The position numbers were made by a program, and so were the translations under genes. The notes below the pieces were generated by a model. That model was given only the letters and a program-made list of their open reading frames with translations, was not told the origin of the DNA and made no database searches. DNA of 64,000 bases. Origin: Chiua virens (taxonomy: Eukaryota; Basidiomycota; Agaricomycetes; Boletales; Boletaceae). Every line of letters starts with the position of its first letter. Position 1 is the stretch's first letter. The stretch lies in the NCBI GenBank assembly GCA_019787685.1, contig JAHNUO010000027.1, positions 1-64,000 of the forward strand, given 5' to 3'. Below are positions 44,244 to 55,600 of the stretch, piece after piece.

Positions 44244-47200
44244 ATGCCTCCACGACGGTCCTCCCGAACACGCGGCTCATCCGCACAGCCAACATCAGCA
44301 GGGTCGATTGAGACGCCCTCCGATGCCACTATTGGCAAACGAAAGCGCGGCCACTCGGTCGCCGAAGACGAGATGGACGTCGAGACAGCAAACACGACTC
44401 GGTCAAGGACGAAACTTGCATCATCGTCCTCGCGCACGCGTGCCAAGCCCACCTCTACTGGGTCGACGCTGATGGGACGCGCGAGTGCTGGATCCGAGCG
44501 GACGAGGGGCGCCAAGGCTAGTGCGAAGATCAAAGGGACACCGAAGTTGGAGGAGGTCCCCGAGACAGAGGAGGGGTCAGATTCAGATTCAGAGGGGGAA
44601 CAAAATGATGACGTGGAGGGACGTAGACCCGACGCACCTCCTGCTAGGAAGAAACCACGAAAGTCAGACGAGGAGGAAGAGGAGAAGGAAGAGCAAGGGC
44701 CCTTACAGAGAGGTAGATCTCGTCGTGTGGTCAAGGAAGAAGAAGAGGAGGAGAGCACTCCCCCGGCATCCAAGACCCGACGTTCCGCAGCTAAGCCTCC
44801 GTCATCGAAAACGACGAAGACCCCCGGCTCATCTCGTAGAGTTCCAAGGCTTGAAAGTGACGTCGAGGAAGAGCCGAAACACGAAGACGAAGAGGCCGCG
44901 ATTACGATTTCTGACGATGAAGACACCCTCCCGGTTCAGACAAGTAGAAGTCGTAAAGCAGCTGCAGGCAAACCCGCATCGAAGCAGTCGCAGTCCAGAC
45001 CATCTTCTAACTCTGCCAAGAAGCTATTCTATTCGGAGGACGAAGAGGAGGATAACGTCTCGACCCCGCGACCGCGCAAGTCTATCCTTGCCACACCCCG
45101 AAAAGATCCTACGCCTGAACAACAGGTAGCAGCGGCCGAAGAAGAGGATGGCCTAGATGGCTTTGATCAGCAATACAAGGCTACTCCGCGCCGCACTAAA
45201 CGACAAGATCCCAACAAAATCTTTTCCCCCGCTCAGCCGTCTGGGACTCCGAAACTGACGGCACCAATGGAGGACGAAGAAGAGCAATCCCTCTTGGAGC
45301 CCAGAGTCAGACCGCAACCTCAATCGCAACCTCCTCCCGTTGAAGAAGGACCAAAATGTCGATTAGTCATTCACAAAATGGTATTGGTCAATTTCAAGAG
45401 CTACGCAGGAAGACAAGAAATTGGACCGTTCCACAAGGTACGCGTCTCGTAGATTGTTCGAGAGTTAACCATACTTATGATCTTCGTGGTTAGTTATTCT
45501 TATCGATAGTCGGTCCTAATGGCTTAGGTAAATCAAACACCATTGACGCGCTTTTATTCGTGTTCGGATACCGTGCATCGAAAATGCGACAAGGCAAACT
45601 ATCCGAGCTGATCCATAACTCAGCTCGGTATTCCGATCTCGATGAATGTCGCGTTGAAGTACACTTCCGCGAAATTATTGATTTGGTATGTGTTTTGGTT
45701 GAAAATTCGATCTGTATTTGCTTACAAGTCACTCAGCCTGGTCCCGACGGATACAAAGTAGTGCCAAAATCCCAACTGATGGTGGGGCGGATAGCTTACA
45801 AGAACAACGCAAGCAAGTATACGATCAATGGATGTGCTAGTGACTTTACGGAGGTTCAGACGCTCCTGAAAGGTCGGGGGATCGATCTCGACCACAAGCG
45901 GTTCCTCATCTTGCAGGTAATTCACGGTCAATGAATGTCTCATTCAAAGCGATTTGACTTATGTACCAATCAAGGAGACGTCGAGTCGATCGCCCAGATG
46001 AAGCCTAAAGCCCAGAACGGACGAACATGAAGATGGACTGCTTGAGTACCTTGAAGACATCATCGGTACCTCCTCGTACAAAACCCTGATCGACGAAGTA
46101 CTTGCGGCAGGCGAGACTCTCACTGAACAACGAGTCGAGAAGCTGAACCGGTTACGCATGGTCGAACGGGAGAAGAATGCACTCGAGGCGCAAAGGAAGG
46201 AGGCATTGGATTACCTGAGTTTATTTAACGACCATGTGAGAGCGCAGAGTCGACTCTGGCAATGGTACCTCTGGAAGTGCTTAGAGGAAGAAGCTAGGCT
46301 TAAGTCGCAGATTGTGAGTACTTTGACGTTAGTGTTGCATCTGTCTGCTGATGAGATTGCTGTATAGTCAAAGTACCAGAAGGAACTGGACGCAGAGACG
46401 GAGAGGAACAGAGACGATATTACCCACTTGGAGATGTTGGAGAAACACTTTGAGGAGCGTGCAAAGGCATACGAGGTTCGTCGTTGTTCATGATCTCTTC
46501 TAGACTCGACCGCTCAGTCGGCTATCTCACCTTATCAGGAAGTGAAAACCGCTGCTGAAGATGCCCTCAAAGACCAGACTGGGCATGAGAAGCAAGCCGT
46601 CGGGCTCGAAGAACGGCGCAAGCATGCTAATACTAAGGCAAAGAAGCTGAAGAAGACGCTGCAGGAGGTTCACATCTCTTTTGTTGTTGCATATCATCCT
46701 CTGATGTAGTCCAATTCCGTCCACAGGATGAACAGGCGAAGGCCGCGGCTGAACGCACGATCGAAGAGAGCACAGCCAAAATTGCACGCAAACGCGCAGA
46801 GATCGAGGAACATGAGGCACAGCTCAGGAAGGAAGAGGACGTCCTTGAAAATATTCGGGATAGCTTGAAAGGTATGTTATTATGTATGTATTGTATCCTC
46901 TCTGGCCTGATGAACACTGCACTTGCAACAGACAAGACGCAAGTATTCCACGACCAGATTGAGATCAAGCAGAAAGACCTTCAGCCGTGGACTACGAAGA
47001 TCAATAAGAAGAAGGCAGAAATCGATATAGCGACGAGCGAAAAGGATGCATTGACGAAGAAAGCTGCCGGTGTCAAGGACGCGGTCAAGAATTCTCAAGA
47101 AGATCTTGAGCAGCAACAGGCATCGCAACAGGCCAAGGTTAGTCTCTCTTACGATCGAGAATTTAACTCGAGATTGATTTGCATTGTAGCTCGAAGAGTT

Positions 47201-50190
47201 AAACAGCCTGAAGGCCACAAAGGCGAATTTGCAGAAGGAACTGCAGGCTCACGAGAAGAACTTCCATGTACGCGCTTGTAACCTACGCGACACGCCATCA
47301 CTCACTCACGACCGTTCGTGTTTGCAGGCTGCTCAGGCACAGGCACAAGAATTGCGGGGCAAATCGTCCTCTCTTCGACAGAGAACCGAGGAAGCCAAGG
47401 CATCTCAAGCGGCCAGTACATCGCAAAACAAGGTTCTTGATTCCCTCACCCGTCTCAAGCAGACCGGGCGCATCGACGGTTTCCACGTGCGTACTTTCTG
47501 TTCCTTACCTTTCAGATATGCAGAATCAGGGTTCCTGTAGGGTCGCCTAGGCACTCTCGGTACGATTCCTGACAAGTACGACGTCGCGATCTCTACTGCT
47601 TGTGGTGGACTCCACAATATGGTCGTCGACACCGTGGTTCAGGGACAAGCCTGCATCGACTTTCTCCGGTCGCAAAACGTCGGTCGCGCTTCCTTCATGG
47701 TCCTCGAGAAGCTTCCTTCCGACCGCATTCACGAACGTATCCAGACGCCCGAAAATATCCCGCGGCTATATGACCTCATCAAGCCTAAAGATCCCAAGTT
47801 CTTGCCGGCGTTTTACAAGGCTGTTGGGAACACACTCGTCGCAGACGATCTAGAGCAGGCTAACAGGATCGCGTTCGGTGGTTCGAGGCGGTGGCGTGTG
47901 GTCACGCTCGCGGGCCAGCTGATCGATGCGTCGGGTACGATGTCAGGTGGTGGGAACCATGTCGCGCGCGGGGCGATGAGCTCCAGGTTGGCAGCGGATG
48001 TGGTCAGGCCAGAAGTGCTGAGGCAGTTTGAACAAGAAAGTGACACTGCAGCAAGGGAGCTCGAAGAAGCGATCAGAGCGCTTAGGGCATTAGAGGGCGA
48101 GGGCGAGAGGTTGGCACTCTCGGGACCGCAGCTGGACATGGACGTGGAGAAGCTGACGATGGCAGTGAATAACGGACGGAAGCGACTCGAGGAGGCAGAG
48201 AAGCGGGTGCGTGACCTCAGGTGCGTATCTCTCTCATCGCTTGACGTGCTTTTTCTTGTTTCTGTTGGCGTTGGACCGGAGCGCTCATTGGTTTACCATA
48301 TTAGGGCGCAGAGCAAGCCCGATGCTCGGGACATGGCACGGATCGAGGCCCTTGAAGGGGAGATTGCGTCCGCGACGGCCGAGCTAGAGGAACTCCAGGG
48401 AAAATCGGGCAAAATCGAGGACGCGATCAAGGAGCTCGAGAAGAAGATCCTTGATATTGGTGGATCGCGACTGCTCAAACAACGTTCCACCGTCGACGGT
48501 ATCAAGCTACACATCAACCTCGCCAACGACGAGATCACGAAAGCGGAGGTGGGGAAAGCCAAGGCTGAAAAGGACGTGGTTAAGCACGCGTCAGCGATCA
48601 AGGGGAACACCACTGTTGTGGCAGAGGCGGACGAGGAGATCAAGCAATTGGAAACGCAGCTGGAGGAGGTGGGCGAGTACTTGGAGAAGCTCAAGATCAA
48701 GGTGGAAGCTGCGCAAACGGCAGCGGAGCATTCGAGGGACGACTTGGATGCACTCAAGATGCAGCTGGAGGAGAAGCGGGAAGAGATACAAGAATTCAGA
48801 AAAAAAGAGGTATGTATGATTTAAATATCGCGCACGAACGTTCTAATGTCTCGGTTAGATGGAGTTGACGCAGAAGCTAAACGATGTGAAAAAGGAGGGC
48901 AATGAGAACGAGGATGCGCTGCAGCACTGGCAACTGGAGCACGATAAGCTGAGGCTAGAGGAGATCGAGTGAGTTTCCCTGGAGTTTGATGAGCACTTGA
49001 CTGATACAGGGATTGTAGCGACGACGAGGAGGAGGCAGAGGTAGCACCAGTAGACGGTGAGCCCTCCTCACCGCAGGTCAAACGGGAATCAGGAGACCCG
49101 CCACTCAAGAAACCATCAAAACGTGAATCCTCAAACGAGTTGCACATCTACAGCGTCGACGAACTCACTCAATTCCGAAAGCGCGACCTAGTCGCTGACT
49201 CCGAGTATCTGGACGGTGAGCAGCTCATCCTCCCTGCCGCAATTCCGTCCTGACATCCACGCGATAGAAAAACTGAGCAGCGCCAAGCCTGACTTGACCG
49301 TACTCAAGGATTACAAGAAACGCGAGGAGGAGTTCCTCCGTCGTGCTAAAGACCTCGATCAGATCACTGATGCGCGCGACGCACAGAAACAAAAGTACGA
49401 TAATCTCAGGAAACAGCGTTTGGACGAGTTCATGGCTGGCTTTAATATGATCTCTTTGAAACTCAAGGAGATGTATCAGGTTCGTATTTCGATTCGTTCC
49501 TGAAGCACGTGGGTGCGACTCTACTTTCGGATAGATGATCACCCTTGGAGGGAATGCGGAACTGGAGCTGGTGGACAGCATGGATCCGTTTTCGGAAGGG
49601 ATCATCTTCAGCGTGATGCCACCCAAGAAGAGCTGGAAAAATATCTCTAATCTCTCCGGTGGTGAAAAGGTAGGTTACATCCAGTCTCGTTGCTGTCAAA
49701 AACTCACGTATCCGTAGACACTTAGTTCTTTGGCCCTCGTGTTTGCACTGCACGTCTTCAAGGTAAGCGCTATGGCTGTGCGTGCATAAATGTACCGACG
49801 GTCCACCCCGCTGTCTGTAGCCAACTCCTCTGTACTTTATGGACGAGATCGACGCTGCGCTCGACTTCCGCAACGTGTCGATCGTTGCCAACTACATCAA
49901 AGATCGGACCAAAAACGCACAATTCATTATCATCTCCCTGAGGTTCGTGGATCCCTCTTTGCTCTTGTCGCGCTCGCTGACTCATCTGGCAGAAACGATA
50001 TGTTTGAACTGAGCCATCGGTTGATCGGTATTTACAAGACCGCAAATGCGACTCAGAGTATGCCCGCACTAGCTTTCTCTTCTCTGCGCGTACTGATCCG
50101 TCGCTAGGTATTGCGATCGACAATCGCGCTCTCGTTCCGGTCAAGACCATGCCGCCTACGGTCACTACCTCTCCTGCATCGCGCCCGTAA
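44244..50190 (+). pseudogene. SMC4: SMC4 pseudogene (right copy)
   Basis: Matches the intact SMC4 at 13,522 exon by exon. Lesions: the acceptor before exon 4 has changed from CCAG to TCAA, and four extra bases after CCCAGAAC at about 46,018-46,022 shift the frame into TGA. Moving to the next AG also gives a stop. Walker A reads GPNGLGKS instead of GPNGSGKS. The penultimate intron keeps a normal GT donor (AG-GTTCGT), unlike the intact copy. The rest stays largely open, so inactivation looks recent. Confidence 0.85.
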
Positions 50191-50655
50191 ACTGGAATGT
50201 TGTTACTTTTCTGTACGCGCGGTGTTTCTTGCGTTTCTGTTCGTTTTATGTGTATTGCTAGATGCATTGTATGTTGATATCACTTGTAATGATGCCTACG
50301 TGTGATATGCCCTGTGATTGTGGTTAGAACATTTCAAGCCTTGGAGGGTAAGCCAAAATGCCTTTTTCCAAGTCAACTTGAAGTGACAACATCTGCTGCC
50401 TGTACCAGTATCCATGTTCCACATTGACAGCAAGTTGATGTCCCAAATGCTTGTCCCATCCTTTGATATTGAAATGGTGTTCATGTCCACTCCTGTCTGC
50501 TTCAGATTGGCAAAGCTCAACTTGAATGGGGCTATAATGTACAGTTGAGTCCCCAGACTGCTTCTTACATGTATATCCACAGTGAAACAACCCAAACTTG
50601 GTTAAGAGTTATGTAAGTTGTTGTGATCAAGACTTACTGAATGATGTAGAAGAGT
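50191..50655. other. Post-SMC4 region (right copy)
   Basis: Aligns to 19,488-20,198 with two deletions. No gene recognised. Confidence 0.4.
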
Positions 50656-50660
50656 GAAGA

Positions 50661-51253
50661 TGTCATATACCATTTCTGTCTCTGTTCCTCCAGATACAAC
50701 TCTGACCATCTTAGACATTAACTCTGGGTTGATCTCCCTCAGGATGCAACTCCGTGACCCTGGACTTCTGTTATGTATATATGTTTCCTCTTTTTGTTTA
50801 GTACATAAACCTGTGTCTCGCTTACAAGCACAGCTCCAGCTTCCTCAGTACCCAAACTACCTCCAGTTATGTAGTTTCCTGATATCTGTCTCACTCAGCA
50901 TTTAGTCATTCTCCATTTCTCTGTATTATTCATCTCCTTGCTCTGTGACTAATCATTCTGTTTCCTCCAAGTATATAAATTGTAGTTACTTCAATTGTAA
51001 CTTCAGTCTGAATATTAGTTTATTTCTATGACTCACTCCAAACACTCCAAGAAGACCTTGACAGTCTTTACTCTGCTCAACTCCAATTTATGTGTTGAGT
51101 CCTACATACTTCAACCTCCATTCTCTGCATGTCTGTAAATACAGGGACAGACTGTGACAAGGGCACACCACACACAGTGAAGCCAAGTCCCATCCAATGC
51201 TACAACTCTGGAGATCTGGAGTTGGCTACCTCTGAGTCACATGGTCTCTAACA
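50661..51253 (+). mobile_element. Solo LTR, family 1, absent from left copy
   Basis: A 593-bp element from TGTCATATACC to CTCTAACA, flanked by GAAGA at 50,656-50,660 and 51,254-51,258. The left copy has one GAAGA and no insert at 20,199-20,203. It contains a TATA region AAGTATATAAATTG and a GACAAGGGCACACCACAC block. Confidence 0.92.
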
Positions 51254-51842
51254 GAAGATGAGCAAAGCAGTCATTGGCAACTCCTGCTGAGAATAGATAG
51301 GGAATCTCCAAGAGGATTTAACTGAAGTGTTCTGGAGTGTCTTGGGGTTTATATACTACTGTACTTAGGAGCACAACTCTGGCATTCACACATATCCAAC
51401 TATATCCAGTTATTTATTTTCCTGACTCCTGTATTACTTAGACCCTTACTCATCTCCACTCCTCCATTAGTAATCTCCTTGATCTCTATTAGCTGATGGC
51501 CTTTGTTACAATTACCCATTTCAATAATTCATTCCACAAACAACTATTTAATTTCCTCATGAACTAATAAGTTATCTCTTTTTGCATCTAGATCTATGCC
51601 ATATCCCTTTTCCATTTCACAACTTCACCACACCTTATGTTAGAAGCATGTTACTTCCATTTCATTTCTGATCTTCCATTCTGCCACACAAGCTGTGTGC
51701 TCCACCTCATCCTCATTCCTATAGTCATTCTGACTCACCTCAACTCATACCTTATCTCTGCCAATGGCATAATGGACTCTTATCTCTAGCATAGCCCTAG
51801 ACACATAGATACAAAGATGTATAGTAGTATATAAACCAAGAG

Positions 51843-52215
51843 ATGACTCCAGAGAATTATGTAAATCTCACCATCATTATAAAACCTATCTCTAGCTCTC
51901 TCAACAAGATAATGATCCCAAGCATAGCTCTAAAAGAGCTTAGATTTGGTTTGAAAATGAAGGGATTAGGTTTCTGCATTAGCCTACACAGTCTCCAGAC
52001 CTCAGTCCCATTGAACATACCTGGAATCACCTCAAGGGATGTATTTCACCTTATAAAAGTGCTCCTAAAGGAGTTCATCAACTATAGGAAAGGTTAGGAG
52101 AGGAGTAGGAGAATATTTCTGCAGAAAAGTGTCAGAATTGGATTAAAAGCATGCCCAGAAGGCTTGAAGCAGTTATCAAGGCCAAATAGGGTCATACCAA
52201 GCACTAAATATTTAG
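51843..52215 (+). pseudogene. Tc1/mariner relic with internal deletion (right copy)
   Basis: Equivalent to 29,975-31,020 but about 660 bases are missing between TCTCTAGCTCTC and TCAACAAGATAATGA. Only the start and the region around the third catalytic block remain. Confidence 0.75.
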
Positions 52216-52639
52216 ATTAGTATAAAGTCAAAAAAACTGACCCAATAAGTGATCATTTTGAAATGATTGCCATTTCATCAAATCTTGCTTAAATCCTTTG
52301 ACCCTTGATCTAATAGAAAGCCAAGGGTAAGTACTATATTTCATACACACCCACAGGTTTGGGTAACATTCAGTGGTTACCACATTTTGTTGCATTCAGT
52401 GAAAACCATGCAAACATTGGGACAGTTATTTGAGCCACAGTCTGTACATTCCAATAAATCATGAACATACATTGTTTTCCCACAACATGTGATATTTTAT
52501 TTAGCCTGATCCTTTGCACTTGTGACCTTTGGTCTTCAACTACTAGCACATGGGGTGGTTCCAAAATAACTTAACACACTATATCTCTGCCAAAGCATAT
52601 ATGTACAAGCATATTGTAAGCCTTGTAAGAGCGACTATT

Positions 52640-55600
52640 TCACTTGGTGACATTTGTAGCTAATATACATAATTTCAAAAGTTGTTCATGATGACCAAAA
52701 GGGCAGATGACTTACAAATAAGATTCTTAGAAATCAGATGCAAAAGGAGCTCTGCCATTTTCTTTCTATCCTTAAAGTCATGTTGAGAAATAAGCTCAGA
52801 GACTGCTTTCTTGACTTTGTGGATTGTTTCAGATGATTCATAAAGCTGGGTTGCTACCATGATTGGGTCTTGAACACCTTTCTGGTGTAAGAAGAATGAA
52901 TGCTCCAGGATAATGGCAATGGCTACAAATGTTAATGGAGATAGTTACTGAATTTGGCACTGAGAAAACTGACCAATGCCTAAATGAAGTGCTGTGTGCC
53001 ATGCAGTAGCATCTTGCAAAGAAGACTGAATTATGGAATAAAATAGTAGGTAGACTGGGATTATAAAATCATACTCACAATGGATGTGTACTTTCTTGCC
53101 AGTGCACTGTGATCAAGAGGAATATAGCACTGAGGATATTGTATATTAATTGATTGAAAAAGAAAATCAGAAGACTAAATAGAAGACTAAAATGGATCAA
53201 CATACATGAGAGGCCTGCAAAATCTATGAAGTTGATATCATTATTTATACTGCAAGAAATGCAACAGATGACAAACCTCCTATAAAACATAAGGCATATG
53301 AAGCAAAATGAGAAATTGCTCATACCATCTGATGAATCAAAATAAATAGGGATTAAAATATTTGAAAATCAAAGGAGATATAAATGCTTACATCCTATAG
53401 AATGTCAAATAATGAATGAAGTTAAATGAAGTGAAATACATACCAGCTATTATAGACATTATGAAGGAAGTTATGATAAACAGTACAGATCAGGATCCTG
53501 CTGGAAGCTCATTCACAGTCAGAAAACTTACACCCTATGAATGGCAGGACAGGGGCAAGCACAGAGGGGCATGCATCAGCATCCTTCTGGAACCCCATTC
53601 ACAATCAGAGCACTTACTAGCTATGAATGGCAGGACAGGGGCAAGCACAGAGGGGCATGCATCAGCATCCTTCTGGAACCCCATTCACAATCAGAGCACT
53701 TACAAGCTATGAATGGCAGGACAGGGGCAAGCACAGAGGGGCATGCATCAGCATCCTTCTGGAACCCCATTCACAATCAGAGCACTTACTCGCTATGAAT
53801 GGCAGGACAGGGGCAAGCACAGAGGGGCATGCATCAGCATCCTTCTGGAACCCCATTCACAATCAGAGCACTTACTCGCTATGAATGGCAGGACAGGGGC
53901 AAGCACAGAGGGGCATGCATCAGCATCCTTCTGGAACCCCATTCACAATCAGAGCACTTACAAGCTATGAATGGCAGGACAGGGGCAAGCACAGAGGGGC
54001 ATGCATCAGCATCCTTCTGGAACCCCATTCACAATCAGAGCACTTACTCCCTATGAATGGCAGGACAGGGGCAAGCACAGAGGGGCATGCATCAGCATCC
54101 TTCTGGAACCCCATTCACAATCAGAGCACTTACATCCTATGAATGGCAGGACAGGGGCAAGCACAGAGGGGCATGCATCAGCATCCTTCTGGAACCCCAT
54201 TCACAATCAGAGCACTTACATACTATGAATGGCAGGACAGGGGCAAGCACAGAGGGGCATGCATCAGCATCCTTCTGGAACCCCATTCACAATCAGAGCA
54301 CTTACAAGCTATGAATGGCAGGACAGGGGCAAGCACAGAGGGGCATGCATCAGCATCCTTCTGGAACCCCATTCACAATCAGAGCACTTACAAGCTATGA
54401 ATGGCAGGACAGGGGCAAGCACAGAGGGGCATGCATCAGCATCCTTCTGGAACCCCATTCACAATCAGAGCACTTACTCCCTATGAATGGCAGGACAGGG
54501 GCAAGCACAGAGGGGCATGCATCAGCATCCTTCTGGAACCCCATTCACAATCAGAGCACTTACTTGCTATGAATGGCAGGACAGGGGCAAGCACAGAGGG
54601 GCATGCATCAGCATCCTTCTGGAACCCCATTCACAATCAGAGCACTTACTCGCTATGAATGGCAGGACAGGGGCAAGCACAGAGGGGCATGCATCAGCAT
54701 CCTTCTGGAACCCCATTCACAATCAGAGCACTTACTCGCTATGAATGGCAGGACAGGGGCAAGCACAGAGGGGCATGCATCAGCATCCTTCTGGAACCCC
54801 ATTCACAATCAGAGCACTTACATCCTATGAATGGCAGGACAGGGGCAAGCACAGAGGGGCATGCATCAGCATCCTTCTGGAACCCCATTCACAATCAGAG
54901 CACTTACTGACTATGAATGGCAGGACAGGGGCAAGCACAGAGGGGCATGCATCAGCATCCTTCTGGAACCCCATTCACAATCAGAGCACTTACATACTAT
55001 GAATGGCAGGACAGGGGCAAGCACAGAGGGGCATGCATCAGCATCCTTCTGGAACCCCATTCACAATCAGAGCACTTACATACTATGAATGGCAGGACAG
55101 GGGCAAGCACAGAGGGGCATGCATCAGCATCCTTCTGGAACCCCATTCACAATCAGACCACTTACAAGCTATGAATGGCAGGACAGGGGCAAGCACAGAG
55201 GGGCATGCATCAGCATCCTTCTGGAACCCCATTCACAATCAGAGCACTTACTGACTATGAATGGCAGGACAGGGGCAAGCACAGAGGGGCATGCATCAGC
55301 ATCCTTCTGGAACCCCATTCACAATCAGAGCACTTACATACTATGAATGGCAGGACAGGGGCAAGCACAGAGGGGCATGCATCAGCATCCTTCTGGAACC
55401 CCATTCACAATCAGAGCACTTACAAGCTATGAATGGCAGGACAGGGGCAAGCACAGAGGGGCATGCATCAGCATCCTTCTGGAACCCCATTCACAATCAG
55501 AGCACTTACTGACTATGAATGGCAGGACAGGGGCAAGCACAGAGGGGCATGCATCAGCATCCTTCTGGAACCCCATTCACAATCAGAGCACTTACAAGCT

